Shown here piece by piece: positions 42,227 to 51,770 of a DNA stretch of 64,000 nt. Position numbers and translations under genes: made by a program. The notes under the pieces are model-generated. The model saw only the letters and a list, made by a program, of their open reading frames with translations. It ran no database searches and was not told the origin of the DNA. The DNA is from Thermacetogenium phaeum DSM 12270. GTDB taxonomy: Bacteria; Bacillota; DSM-12270; Thermacetogeniales; Thermacetogeniaceae. The stretch lies in the NCBI RefSeq assembly GCF_000305935.1, contig NC_018870.1, positions 1,319,942 through 1,383,941 on the forward strand, read 5' to 3'. Every line of letters starts with the position of its first letter. Position 1 is the stretch's first letter.

Positions 42227-44791
42227 ATGACAGAACGGAAAAAACCGGAACTCCTGGCACCTGCGGGAAACCCGCTGGCCTTGCGCGCTGCGGTGGAGAA
42301 CGGTGCCGACGCCGTCTATCTGGGGGGGAAGATGTTCGGGGCGCGCGCCTTTGCGGAAAACTTTACTGAAGAGGATCTGGCCTCCGCCCTGAGCTACGCC
42401 CACGGCCGCGGGGTGCGGATTTATGTAACAGTCAATACCCTGGTGGATAACAGGGAATTCGGAGAATTGACCGATTACCTGTTTTTTTTATACCGGGAGG
42501 GCGTTGATGCCCTCATTGTTCAGGATGTAGGGGTGGCCGGGTACATCAGGGCGGTGCTTCCCGACTTCCGGCTGCACGGGAGCACTCAGATGACGGTGCA
42601 CAACGCCGCCGGTGCCAGGTTCCTCGCCGAGGCGGGGTTCCAGAGGGTCATCCTTGCCCGGGAGACAACCTATTCCGATCTCCAGGAGATCCGGAAACAT
42701 TCCTCCCTGGAACTGGAGGTCTTTGTCCACGGGGCGCTGTGCATCTGTTACTCAGGTCAGTGTCTGTTCAGCAGCATGATCGGGGGTAGGAGCGGAAACC
42801 GGGGGAGGTGTGCCCAGCCCTGCAGGCTCCCTTACTCCCTGGTAGATGAAAAGGGGCGGGAATTGAGTGACTCTGTTCCGGGGGAGCATCTCTTGAGCCC
42901 CAGGGATCTGCTGCTCTTGAGGGAGCTGCCAGACCTCTGCCGGGTTGGCGTTGCCGCTCTGAAGATTGAGGGCCGCATGAAGCGACCGGAGTATGTGGCA
43001 ACGGTCGTCCGGATTTATCGGGAAGCACTGGACAGGGCCTGGGAGGACCCGGAGCACTATACGGCGAGCGATCGGGAAGTACGGGAACTCTCCCAGATCT
43101 TCAACCGTGGCTTCACTACAGGATACTTTTACGGTAATCCCGGGCGTGGCCTGATAGGTTATACCAGACCCAACAACCGCGGCCTTTATCTGGGGCGTGT
43201 GGTGAAAAAAGGGCACCGCCATGCCGTCTTGCAGAACCGTCTCCCTTTGAGAACGGGGGATGGGATCGAGTTCTGGACCGGTTCAGGGCGGCATGGCTTA
43301 ACTGTACAAGGAATGACAGTCAAGGACAGAGAGGTGGAAGAGGCCCCTCCGGGCAGTGATGTACAGATTACTGTTCCCTTCCATGTGAGCCCCGGTGATC
43401 GCGTTTTTAAAACCCATGATCGGGTGCTGATTGAAAAAGCACGGGAGAGCTTCACGGGGCCCTCCCGGCGCCGCACTCCCATCACCCTCAGGGCCGTCGC
43501 CCGTATTGGCGAGCCTTTTTACCTTGTCGGATGGGATGCGGACGGCTGCCGGGCGGAATCCCGTGGAAATATCTGCGGTGAGAAGGCGCGCAAGCACGAA
43601 CTTACTCCAGAGATCCTCAGAGCTCAGCTGGATCGGTTGGGGAATACCCCCTTTCAACTGAAAAAGCTGGAGTGTGAGCTCGAACCGGGGGTGATGTTGC
43701 CCCTCAGCGAAATCAACGCCGTGCGCCGCAGTCTGACGGCCGCTCTGGAGGAAAAGCACCTGCAAAAGTACCGGCGCCGTCTACCTCAGGATCTTACGAA
43801 ACGGGAAGAGGGATACTGGTCAGGGCTGCAGGCAAGGGCGCGAGATGTGCAAAAGGTTATAAGGCGTCCCTCCCTTGCCGTCGCCGTAAGTGATTTGCCG
43901 AGCCTGCAGGCGGCCGCTGCAGGGGGGGCGGACATCATTTACTTCGGCGGATATTCTCTCAAAGGGAGGGCGCCCTGGACCGATGAGGCATTGCGGCGTG
44001 GTATTGAAGATTGCCTGGGGCGAGGGGTGCAGCCCTATCTCATCATCCCACGCATCTGGCAGGAGCGGGAAGGGGATAGGGTACTCCGAATGCTCGAAGA
44101 GGCGCTTCTCTTATCTGTTGCCGGGGTACTGGTCGGTGACCTGGGCGGTTGTTATCTGGCTTTGAAAAAAGACCTCAGTGTGGTGACCGATTTCTCGGTG
44201 CCTGTTTTCAACGATTCGGCGATCTTTTCCTTGCTGGAAGCAGGGGTGAGTCGCGCTACTTTATCTCCGGAATTGAATCGGGAGCAATTGATGCGCCTTA
44301 CTTACAGGGGGTCGGAGGTACTGGAACTGCCGGTGCACGGAGCAATACCCCTGATGATCAGCGAGCACTGCGTCACCGGAGCGGTAACGGGGGAGGGGGG
44401 GCGGTGCATGAGGATCTGCTCTCAAAACCGTTGTTACCTTAAAGATCGCTGTGGCTACCTGTTTCCTGTAGTTCAGGATGAGCGCTGTCGGATGACCATT
44501 TACAACGCCCGGGAACTCTGTTTAATCGAACACCTTGCCGAAATAATAGAGGAAGGTTATGATCATCTCAGGCTGGAGCTCCGTTATTCACAGGCCCGGG
44601 AGGTTAAAGAGATCACCTCCATTTACCGCAGTGCTGTTGACGCAGTTGTTTCCGGATGCTGGAGCCGGGAGCGGGCAAGGCATGCCTGGGAGAAGCTTTC
44701 CGTTATCTCTCCACTCGGCCTGACGCGCGGTCACTACCTGCGCGGTGTTCTCCGGGCAGAGGAGAGAAAGGAGGGGGCTTTAAATGGATAG
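42227..44791 (+). CDS. U32-family peptidase-like protein (RlhA/TrhP type), long form
   Basis: About 854 residues. The N-terminal U32 domain has ELLAPAGNPLALRAAVENGAD, FVHGALCICYSGQC and RCAQPCRLPY, followed by a DUF3656-like central region and a C-terminal U32-like repeat (VHGAIPLMISEHCV, RCMRICSQNRC). Related E. coli proteins RlhA and TrhP hydroxylate rRNA or tRNA bases, so the name peptidase is historical. The Cys residues probably hold an Fe-S cluster. ATG 42227; its stop overlaps mutS2 by 8 bp, so the two are coupled. Confidence 0.85.
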   Translation: MTERKKPELLAPAGNPLALRAAVENGADAVYLGGKMFGARAFAENFTEEDLASALSYAHGRGVRIYVTVNTLVDNREFGELTDYLFFLYREGVDALIVQDVGVAGYIRAVLPDFRLHGSTQMTVHNAAGARFLAEAGFQRVILARETTYSDLQEIRKHSSLELEVFVHGALCICYSGQCLFSSMIGGRSGNRGRCAQPCRLPYSLVDEKGRELSDSVPGEHLLSPRDLLLLRELPDLCRVGVAALKIEGRMKRPEYVATVVRIYREALDRAWEDPEHYTASDREVRELSQIFNRGFTTGYFYGNPGRGLIGYTRPNNRGLYLGRVVKKGHRHAVLQNRLPLRTGDGIEFWTGSGRHGLTVQGMTVKDREVEEAPPGSDVQITVPFHVSPGDRVFKTHDRVLIEKARESFTGPSRRRTPITLRAVARIGEPFYLVGWDADGCRAESRGNICGEKARKHELTPEILRAQLDRLGNTPFQLKKLECELEPGVMLPLSEINAVRRSLTAALEEKHLQKYRRRLPQDLTKREEGYWSGLQARARDVQKVIRRPSLAVAVSDLPSLQAAAAGGADIIYFGGYSLKGRAPWTDEALRRGIEDCLGRGVQPYLIIPRIWQEREGDRVLRMLEEALLLSVAGVLVGDLGGCYLALKKDLSVVTDFSVPVFNDSAIFSLLEAGVSRATLSPELNREQLMRLTYRGSEVLELPVHGAIPLMISEHCVTGAVTGEGGRCMRICSQNRCYLKDRCGYLFPVVQDERCRMTIYNARELCLIEHLAEIIEEGYDHLRLELRYSQAREVKEITSIYRSAVDAVVSGCWSRERARHAWEKLSVISPLGLTRGHYLRGVLRAEERKEGALNG

Positions 44792-47165
44792 ATTTTCATT
44801 GAAGAAGCTGGAGTTTCACAAGATCAAAGAGATGCTGGAAGGATGCTGCAGCACTCCTCTGGGTGTTCCCTATGTGCGGGAACTGGAGCCGGCGACGGAA
44901 GTCGAGGAGATCCTCGCTCGCCAGGCGGAAACTACCGAGGCCTGCCATGCCTGGAGGCTCTGCCCCGAACTGTCCTTTGATGGGGTCGCCGACCTGGCAC
45001 CACTGCTGCGGCGCGCCCTCATCGGAGGGGTGCTGGAGCCTCAAGATTTGCTGAGCTGCCGCGATACCCTGCAGGCAGGAGAGCGGTTGAAGAAGGCCCT
45101 CCTGAGCGCCGGCAGGGAACTGCCGCGCCTGCAGGCGAGAGCCCGCAGGATCCAGGAGTGCCGGACACTGCAGGAGAAGATCAACCTCTGCATACAGCCG
45201 GACGGAGAAATATCCGACAGCGCCTCACCGGAACTGGCCAGACTGCGGCAGCAGATCCGAACACTGCAGGTTCGGATTCGCGGCTTGCTGGATGAGATCC
45301 TGTCTAAACCGGAGTGGAACAGATATCTGCAGGAGCCCATTTACACTGTGCGAGGGGACCGTTATGTAGTTCCCGTCAAGCAGGAACACCGCAGCCAGTT
45401 CCCCGGCCTCGTTCACGATTTGTCCGGAAGTGGAGCGACCGTTTTCATGGAGCCCCTGCCGCTGGTGGGCCCGATGAATGAACTGATGGCAAAGCGCACC
45501 GCCGCTCACCGGGAAGAGCAGCGCATCCTGGAGGAACTGACCAAGATGGTGGCGGCTTTTCACGACGCAATTCAGGAGAATCTGAGGATCCTCGGTGAAC
45601 TGGATTTTATTCTGGCAAAGGGGCATCTCAGCAGTAAACTCAAAGGGAACCCTCCCCGCTTCGGCGATGGGAGATGTTTAGTGCTGAAGTCGGGGCGCCA
45701 CCCGCTCCTCAGAGGGAAGGTGGTTCCCCTGGATCTCCACCTGGGAAGAGATTTTGACTGCCTGATCATTACGGGGCCGAATACCGGAGGAAAAACGGTC
45801 GCTTTGAAAACAGTCGGCCTGCTGGTGGTAATGGCTCAGGCCGGGCTCCATATTCCTGCCGGGGAGAGGACTGTGCTTCCCGTTCTCCAGAATGTTTTTG
45901 CCGATATCGGGGATGAGCAGAGCATTGAACAATCATTGAGCACCTTCTCCGGCCATATGAAAAATATTGTGCGCATCCTGGATCAGGTCGGGGAGGGAAG
46001 CCTGGTGCTCCTGGATGAATTGGGGGCGGGCACCGATCCCGAGCAGGGAGCCGCTTTGGGGATGGCAATACTGGATAGGCTGATCAACAAAGGCGCTCTG
46101 ATCATCGCTACTACCCATTTCAGCGAGCTGAAAATCTTTGCCCATACCAGGCAGCGGGCGGAAAATGCTTCTGTGGAGTTCGACAGCAGGACCCTCCAGC
46201 CCACCTACCGCCTTTCCATCGGTGTTCCCGGAGAGAGCAATGCCTTTGAGATCGCCGCAAGGCTGGGACTCGATTCTGAAGTGGTAGAGCGGGCGAGATC
46301 CTTCTTGCGCCCCGAGCAGCGGGAACTTTCCGATTTGATCAAGCACCTTAAAGAGGACCAGTTCGCAGCCAGTTCGGCTCGGGCTGAGGCCGAGCTTGAG
46401 CGAGCAGAAGTCGAAAAATTAAAGGAGAAGTTACGGCGGGAGGAGGAAAGGCTGCGGAATAAGCAGCAGGAGATCCTGTCCATGGCCCATGAGGAGGCAC
46501 GGGAGCTGGTACGCACCGCCAGGCGGGAAGCCGAGCAGTTGATCCGCTTCCTGAGGGAGAAGATGCGCCAAGAGGATGCCCGCATTGCTCTGGAGGAGGC
46601 TCAGGCAGTGCGGCAGAAGCTAGGTGATCTGTCCGGTCGAATCGAAGAAAGGGCTGCGGCTACGGAGGAATCCGCCTTTGCCGGCGATATTCCGGATACG
46701 CTGAAGCCCGGGGATGTTGTAGCCATACCCCGCTTCCATCAGGAAGGATATGTTATTTCTCCCCCCGGTCCGGATGGAGAGGTGCTGGTTCAGGTCGGTG
46801 CGCTCAAGCTCCATCTCCCCATCAAGGAGCTGCGCCGCAGTCTGAAACGGGATAAACAAAAGAAAGAATTGACAGCGACGGGCAGTAGATCCGGTGGTAG
46901 AACCATCAAGGAACATGCACAGGTGTCTCCGGAGTTTGACTTTCGGGGAATGCGGGTGGAGGAAAGCCTCAAAGAGATTGATAAATACCTGGACGCGGCC
47001 TATCTGGCGGGAATAAACAGGGTTTCTCTCATCCATGGGAAAGGAACAGGGGCCTTAAGGGAGGCTGTAAGACAGTACCTTTCCAAACATCCCTTCGTGG
47101 CTTCCTACCGCAACGGGAATTACTACGAGGGGGGGACGGGGGTTACCATCGTCGAATTAAAATAA
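44784..47165 (+). CDS. mutS2: Endonuclease MutS2
   Basis: 793 residues. The MutS-like core and clamp are followed by the ATPase with Walker A TGPNTGGKTVALKTVG at about residue 332 and VLLDELGAGTDPEQGAAL (Walker B), a long coiled coil (about 510-620), and a C-terminal Smr nuclease domain (FDFRGMRVEESLKEI, LIHGKGTGALREAV). MutS2 lacks the mismatch-recognition domain. In Firmicutes it suppresses recombination and acts on collided ribosomes. Full length, overlapping the U32 gene. Confidence 0.95.
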   Translation: MDRFSLKKLEFHKIKEMLEGCCSTPLGVPYVRELEPATEVEEILARQAETTEACHAWRLCPELSFDGVADLAPLLRRALIGGVLEPQDLLSCRDTLQAGERLKKALLSAGRELPRLQARARRIQECRTLQEKINLCIQPDGEISDSASPELARLRQQIRTLQVRIRGLLDEILSKPEWNRYLQEPIYTVRGDRYVVPVKQEHRSQFPGLVHDLSGSGATVFMEPLPLVGPMNELMAKRTAAHREEQRILEELTKMVAAFHDAIQENLRILGELDFILAKGHLSSKLKGNPPRFGDGRCLVLKSGRHPLLRGKVVPLDLHLGRDFDCLIITGPNTGGKTVALKTVGLLVVMAQAGLHIPAGERTVLPVLQNVFADIGDEQSIEQSLSTFSGHMKNIVRILDQVGEGSLVLLDELGAGTDPEQGAALGMAILDRLINKGALIIATTHFSELKIFAHTRQRAENASVEFDSRTLQPTYRLSIGVPGESNAFEIAARLGLDSEVVERARSFLRPEQRELSDLIKHLKEDQFAASSARAEAELERAEVEKLKEKLRREEERLRNKQQEILSMAHEEARELVRTARREAEQLIRFLREKMRQEDARIALEEAQAVRQKLGDLSGRIEERAAATEESAFAGDIPDTLKPGDVVAIPRFHQEGYVISPPGPDGEVLVQVGALKLHLPIKELRRSLKRDKQKKELTATGSRSGGRTIKEHAQVSPEFDFRGMRVEESLKEIDKYLDAAYLAGINRVSLIHGKGTGALREAVRQYLSKHPFVASYRNGNYYEGGTGVTIVELK

Positions 47166-47402
47166 TCTTCATCTCTTTATTTGCTAAGAAATTGACCATA
47201 CACACCTGGCAAATGCCGTACGGCAATTCAAGATTTCTTTAAAGCCGTTTGTTGCGGCAGCAACGGGGGATGCAGCACAAAAAAGGGGATAATTGCATAG
47301 CCAGGCCATCCTGTTAGAAGTGCCGGTATTCTTTGTTATGTTATATTTAAATAAAGAAGCTTTCCATAAAGGGTTAGTTTAGTAATTACCTGGAGGCAGA
47401 CC
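47166..47402. other. Intergenic, no gene
   Basis: 237 bp with a 12-bp palindrome TGCCGTACGGCA (47214-47225) and a small hairpin GTTGC/GCAAC near 47255. AT-rich sequence before 47370 probably holds the promoter of the SRAP gene. No LexA box seen. Confidence 0.5.
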
Positions 47403-48059
47403 ATGTGCGGGCGTTTCAGCCTTACTGTGGATGGAGAAGCGCTGTGCCGCTATTACCGTGTTGATGCGGGGAACATTATCTTTGAGCCGAACAGCAACAT
47501 CGCTCCGGGGCAGTACATACCTGTGATCACCGGCGGCCCCCGGAGGGAGGCGTTCATGATGCGTTGGGGGCTAATTCCACGCTGGAGCAGAGAACCGGCA
47601 AAGGGTTACCGGATGTTCAATGCCAGGGCAGAAACGGTAGACAGAAAACCCGCTTTTCGAGAACCGTTTTTGAAGAGGCGCTGTTTGATTCCGGCCGATG
47701 CCTTTTATGAATGGAAAAAGGTTGCCGGAAGGAAGATCCCCTTCCGCATCAACCTGCCGGGGAAGCGATTGTTTTCCCTGGCGGGCATCTGGGATTGCTG
47801 GGTGGCTGAAGATGGAAGAAGGATTTTATCCTGCAGCATCCTGACCACCGACTCCAATGATTATTTAAAGGAGGTTCATAACCGGATGCCGGTGATCCTG
47901 GCGGATGATGACTACCAGCAAACGTGGCTTCAGGAAAGGAGAATCGCGGAGGTAAAGAGGCTGCTGCACCCCTATCCCGGAGAGATGATAGCCGTACCCT
48001 GTTCTCCGGGGAGCGGCATCATGAATCCACCCAGGGATGCTTTCCCGGGGCAAGAGTAA
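47403..48059 (+). CDS. SRAP-domain protein (YedK/HMCES-like)
   Basis: 218 residues. MCGRFSLTVDG supplies the catalytic Cys2 after Met removal. MRWGLIPRW, NARAETVDRKPAFRE, RCLIPADAFYEWKK with the catalytic Glu and HNRMPVIL with the active-site His complete the SRAP signature. Such proteins form a thiazolidine link with abasic sites in single-stranded DNA and protect them. ATG behind CTGGAGG. It precedes a macrodomain and a sirtuin gene. Confidence 0.93.
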   Translation: MCGRFSLTVDGEALCRYYRVDAGNIIFEPNSNIAPGQYIPVITGGPRREAFMMRWGLIPRWSREPAKGYRMFNARAETVDRKPAFREPFLKRRCLIPADAFYEWKKVAGRKIPFRINLPGKRLFSLAGIWDCWVAEDGRRILSCSILTTDSNDYLKEVHNRMPVILADDDYQQTWLQERRIAEVKRLLHPYPGEMIAVPCSPGSGIMNPPRDAFPGQE

Positions 48060-48170
48060 ACAGACAATACCAATCACCATTCTGAGGGTTCCTAATAAAG
48101 GCTTGAGGCGATCGGTAAAATTGTTGAGAGGTAGATCTTTGACCCGGAATGCAAAAAGGAGGGAGTGGTT

Positions 48171-48701
48171 TTGAAAAGAAAGATTAAGAATGCCGTGCTG
48201 GAACTCATCGAAGGGGATATCACGGAGATGGATACCGATGCCATCGTCAACGCCGCCAATTCCTACCTGAAACACGGCGGCGGGGTGGCCGGGGCAATTG
48301 TCAGGAAGGGGGGCCAGGAGATTCAGAGGGAGTCCGATCAAATCGGCTATTGCCCTGTAGGAGGAGCGGTGATTACAGGGGCAGGCAGACTTAAAGCGAA
48401 AAAGGTGATCCATGCCGTAGGCCCGAGGATGGGTGAGGGGAACGAAGACGAGAAGCTGAGAAGTGCCACTTTGAACAGCCTCAGGGTTGCCGAACAGAAC
48501 CATCTGGAAAGCATCTCCTTCCCGGCCATCAGCACCGGCATCTTCGGTTTTCCCCTCGATCGCTGTGCAAAGATCATGCTGGAAACTGTTATCACCTACC
48601 TGCAGGGAACTACTGATTTGAAGAGGATTGTTTTTTGTCTTTTCGGGAGGGATGCCCTGGAGGTTTTTCAAGAGGAACTCCAGAGGCGGCTTCCGGAGTA
48701 A
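48171..48701 (+). CDS. Macrodomain protein (ADP-ribose / O-acetyl-ADP-ribose hydrolase-like)
   Basis: About 176 residues. EGDITEMDTDAIVNAANSYL, the GGGVAGAI substrate loop, VIHAVGP and FPAISTGIFGFPL are typical of MacroD/YmdB-like domains that bind ADP-ribose and remove it, or deacetylate O-acetyl-ADP-ribose. TTG at 48171 is 8 nt after AAAGGAGG; GTG at 48165 is nearer. The sirtuin begins 15 bp downstream, so product and processing enzyme are probably made together. Confidence 0.9.
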   Translation: MKRKIKNAVLELIEGDITEMDTDAIVNAANSYLKHGGGVAGAIVRKGGQEIQRESDQIGYCPVGGAVITGAGRLKAKKVIHAVGPRMGEGNEDEKLRSATLNSLRVAEQNHLESISFPAISTGIFGFPLDRCAKIMLETVITYLQGTTDLKRIVFCLFGRDALEVFQEELQRRLPE

Positions 48702-48716
48702 CAGGAGGGGCGGTTT

Positions 48717-49469
48717 ATGAACGAGGAGCAAAAATTAACGAGAGTTGCCGAACTCCTTGCCTCTTCACGAAATACTGTTGTGGTAACAGGGGCGGGTATC
48801 AGCACCGAGGCCGGCATTCCCGATTTTCGAGGAGAAAAAGGAATTTACCGCACCCTCGGCGAGCAGAAAGTGACAGCGCTGCTCAATATCAATGCCTTCC
48901 GAAAAAGACCTCGCGAATTTTACGAATTTTATCGCCGCTACTTTCTGCTGCCAGAGGTAAAACCGAGCCGTGCCCACCTACTTCTGGCCGATCTGGAAAA
49001 GAAAGGTATAATCAAAGCGGTTGTAACGCAAAATATCGATAATCTGCATCAAATGGCCGGCAGTAAACGGGTTATCCCCGTCCACGGGAGGGCGGATCGT
49101 TTTCTGTGCACCGGAATCGGGTGCCGGTTCGAATCCGATGCCGGGTATGTCAGGGACTACCCGGATCTCGTGCCCAAGTGCCCCGAATGCGGGAACATTC
49201 TGAGGCCCGATGTCGTCCTTTTTGGAGAGCCGATTCAGAACCACCGCCTGGCCAGGGATACAATTCTGGCTGCCCAGGTGTTGCTGGTGATCGGTTCATC
49301 ATTGACCGTTTATCCCCTTGCCGGGTTCGTAAGTGAATACTGCACAGGGGATAGGACCATGATTATCATCAATAAGGGTCCTACCGCTCTCGACTACGCC
49401 GCTACGTTAAAGCTCGATGTAGAAAGCACGGCTGAGGTTTTGGAGAAGATTGCCCGAAATCTGCCGTGA
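48717..49469 (+). CDS. Sir2-family NAD-dependent deacylase
   Basis: 250 residues. GAGISTEAGIPDFRGEKGIY, TQNIDNLHQMAG, the catalytic His in PVHG, two Cys pairs for zinc (CTGIGC, CPEC) and VLFGEPIQ are all present, so this is a catalytically complete sirtuin and not the SirTM type. It would remove acyl groups from lysines using NAD and yield O-acetyl-ADP-ribose, a substrate of many macrodomains. ATG with AGGAGG upstream. Confidence 0.92.
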   Translation: MNEEQKLTRVAELLASSRNTVVVTGAGISTEAGIPDFRGEKGIYRTLGEQKVTALLNINAFRKRPREFYEFYRRYFLLPEVKPSRAHLLLADLEKKGIIKAVVTQNIDNLHQMAGSKRVIPVHGRADRFLCTGIGCRFESDAGYVRDYPDLVPKCPECGNILRPDVVLFGEPIQNHRLARDTILAAQVLLVIGSSLTVYPLAGFVSEYCTGDRTMIIINKGPTALDYAATLKLDVESTAEVLEKIARNLP

Positions 49470-49497
49470 ATAAGATTATGGTGGCGGCCCAATTGTA

Positions 49498-49548
49498 AGA
49501 CCAGCCATCAAGCCTTTTTGAGAGGATTTTATCCTCTGATGGCGGTCT
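49498..49548 (+). promoter_or_regulatory. Compact multi-stem RNA element upstream of the DUF89 gene
   Basis: AGACC/GGTCT and GCCATCA/TGATGGC stack with one bulged A (49498-49510 with 49537-49548). An inner GAGGA/TCCTC hairpin and an 11-nt internal loop lie within. No T-run follows, so it is not a terminator on this strand. It could be a leader element or mRNA-stabilising structure. I cannot match it to a known riboswitch. Confidence 0.4.
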
Positions 49549-49596
49549 CCGGAGGCACCGTGGTTTATCAGCGCAGCTTTGTAGGAGGTTCAATAA

Positions 49597-50487
49597 ATGC
49601 AGACTGCTGTTGACTGTATTCCCTGCTATTTAAAACAGGTAATATCAACCATGAGGGTAGCCGAGGTGGAGGAAGCTGACCAGAGGCGTATTTTAACAGC
49701 CCTTTTTGATACCATCGCCGCTCTTGATCCGGCAAAAACACCGGCGGAAAATTCTTCGGTGGTGCTTTTCGAAGCGTATCGGCTGATGGGTTCTGACGAC
49801 CCCTACAGTGAAGCTAAAGCGGCATCCAACCGCCTGGCGTGCACTTATCTCTCCTCCCTGGAAAAGATTATTTCCTATAGCGAGGACCCTCTTCTGACGG
49901 CCATTAAGGTCTCGGTTGCGGGTAATGTCATCGACATGGGAATCAACCCTGACTTCGATGTCAATGCCAGCATCCAACAGGAGCTGGAGCGGGAATTCAA
50001 ACTCTGCGATCTGGATGCTTTCCGGGAGCTTTTAAACAGTCAAAGCCCTGTGGTCATCATCGGAGATAATAGCGGAGAGATTGTCTTTGACTACCTGCTG
50101 CTCGCCTGTTTGCGTGACTTCAACGACAAGCTTTTTTATGTTGTCAAGGAGGGTCCTATTTTAAATGATGCCACCCGGGATGATGCCGAGGAAGCCGGAA
50201 TACACCTACTGGCAGAGGTGGTGACAACAGGGAGCAACTACCTTGGTGTAATACCCGAGCTGTGTAGTGAGGAATTCCGTGATCTAATGGGGCGGGCCGG
50301 ACTGGTTCTGGCAAAAGGGCAGGCCAATTATGAAACCCTTGAGGGAACAGTTTTTGCCGGGGAGAAGACATTTTTCCTTCTTCGTGCCAAATGTCCGGTG
50401 GTTGCCGGCCATCTCGGTGTTCCTCTCGGAAGTTCTGTGTTGCTGCGCAATCAACCTGACGGTCCGGCTGCATCAGAAAAAAAATAA
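49597..50487 (+). CDS. DUF89/ARMT1-like family protein
   Basis: 296 residues. An N-terminal CIPCYLKQ (CxxC), KISVAGN-like IKVSVAGNVIDMG and VVIIGDNSGEIVFDYLL with the metal-binding Asp/Asn define DUF89 subfamily I, common in archaea and anaerobes. Members are metal-dependent phosphatases proposed for metabolite damage control. ATG 49597 with AGGAGG upstream. The arginase-like gene follows 44 bp later. Confidence 0.85.
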   Translation: MQTAVDCIPCYLKQVISTMRVAEVEEADQRRILTALFDTIAALDPAKTPAENSSVVLFEAYRLMGSDDPYSEAKAASNRLACTYLSSLEKIISYSEDPLLTAIKVSVAGNVIDMGINPDFDVNASIQQELEREFKLCDLDAFRELLNSQSPVVIIGDNSGEIVFDYLLLACLRDFNDKLFYVVKEGPILNDATRDDAEEAGIHLLAEVVTTGSNYLGVIPELCSEEFRDLMGRAGLVLAKGQANYETLEGTVFAGEKTFFLLRAKCPVVAGHLGVPLGSSVLLRNQPDGPAASEKK

Positions 50488-50531
50488 GCTCCAAGAAAAT
50501 AAGCTCCCCTATCCGGGGGAGGTGTTGTTTT

Positions 50532-51323
50532 GTGATTACGGTGCTAAATTTTGATGACACCCTGATTCCACAGACCAGGTATTATTGTTTACCCTTTCGG
50601 GTGATCGAGTGCAAAGAGATCAGGGGGACCAAACTGTTCTGCGAAGAGCGCTCCCTGCTGCTGCTCACCCGACTGTTGCAGAACCGGGAAAAGGATCGAG
50701 TTGTACTTATCGGATGTGCAGATTACCATTACGTTTCATATATCTTACTCGCAGAAATGGTTCAACCTTTTACGCTCGTTCTTTTTGACAATCATGCTGA
50801 CCTCCGGCAGTCGCCGGAGAGAACACTTCTTTCCTGCGGTTCCTGGGTTGCCAGAGCGGCAGAGCTTCAGTACTTGGTGAAAATAGTTATCATTGGTGCT
50901 CGACCCGATTCCTTTTTAGGGGCAGATTGTCGGGCTTTACAAAAGGTACTGTATGCGCCGTACTCGCCGGGCAATCTGGAAACAGCAGCTCTTCCCGAAA
51001 GCATAGCGCCGATTGAGGAACAAGGTATCGCTTCGGTCATCAGAGAGGTGATTGAGAAGATCCCCACAGATGACGTTTATATCAGCATAGATAAAGATGT
51101 TCTTTGCAAGGAGGACGCCCTGACCAACTGGGATCAGGGGGAGATGACCCTTCAAGAGCTGCTCGTTGCGCTCCGGAGCCTTGCCTCCAGCAAGCAGATC
51201 TGCGGAGTGGATTTATGTGGAGAAGAGGTGCTGCATCCTTTGGATTGGATGCGGGCAAAAGGGCAGGAGGTAATTCGGAAAAATGCCGTAGCCAACATGC
51301 AAATCTGCAGCCTGTTTTGTTAA
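50532..51323 (+). CDS. Arginase/agmatinase-fold protein of unknown substrate
   Basis: 263 residues. The binuclear manganese site can be traced: CADYHYV for the first His, FDNHADL for the Asp-x-His-x-Asp set, and SIDKDVL with Asp-x-Asp, followed by NWDQGEM. This is the ureohydrolase fold, but the sequence is divergent from arginase, agmatinase and formimidoylglutamase. GTG start behind GGGGGAGG. Co-transcription with the DUF89 gene is likely. Substrate unknown. Confidence 0.75.
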   Translation: MITVLNFDDTLIPQTRYYCLPFRVIECKEIRGTKLFCEERSLLLLTRLLQNREKDRVVLIGCADYHYVSYILLAEMVQPFTLVLFDNHADLRQSPERTLLSCGSWVARAAELQYLVKIVIIGARPDSFLGADCRALQKVLYAPYSPGNLETAALPESIAPIEEQGIASVIREVIEKIPTDDVYISIDKDVLCKEDALTNWDQGEMTLQELLVALRSLASSKQICGVDLCGEEVLHPLDWMRAKGQEVIRKNAVANMQICSLFC

Positions 51324-51365
51324 GCTAAACGAGCTTCTGAGAGGATAATTCGGAGCTGTGTTGGA

Positions 51366-51770
51366 TCAGCATTTACATATTTTCAGGCAGACCCGGCGCT
51401 GGCGCGGGCCGTCGAACTCACATAAGAATACCCCCTGCCAGGTGCCGAGCAGAAGCCTGCCTCCCGATACGGGGATTGTAAGAGATACCCCGGTTAAAGC
51501 CGCCTTGATATGGGCTGCTGAATTTCCTTCCGTATGCCTGTAGTCGGCTTCAAAAGGGATCAGTTTCTCTAGGGTGCCGGCAATATCGTGAACAACGCTG
51601 GGATCGGCGTGTTCATTGACCATAATGCCGCAGGTGGTATGGGGTACGAAGATGCAGCAAAGGCCCTCATTTACTCCCCTTTCTTTGCAGATATTATTGA
51701 TCGTGGGGGTGATCTCCACCATCTCAACCCGCTTGGTGGTTCTTACCGGAAACTCGATTACTCCTATCAT
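51366..51770 (-). CDS. YjbQ-family (UPF0047) protein, copy 1
   Basis: 134 residues. CIFVPHTTCGIMVNEHADPSV and GTWQGVFLCEFDGPR are YjbQ signatures. Members have weak thiamine-phosphate-synthase activity, but the physiological role is unsettled. It is divergent from a second family member, with 125 bp between them. The ATG is followed by an intact frame with normal length. Confidence 0.9.
   Translation of the reverse strand: MIGVIEFPVRTTKRVEMVEITPTINNICKERGVNEGLCCIFVPHTTCGIMVNEHADPSVVHDIAGTLEKLIPFEADYRHTEGNSAAHIKAALTGVSLTIPVSGGRLLLGTWQGVFLCEFDGPRQRRVCLKICKC

Noticed and set aside
47214-47225. 12-bp palindrome TGCCGTACGGCA before the SRAP gene as an operator
   Set aside because: No known regulator matches and it does not resemble the LexA box in this window.
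48171-49469. Lipoylation-linked SirTM/macrodomain system
   Set aside because: The sirtuin has the full deacylase motif set, and GcvH-L and lipoate ligase genes are absent.
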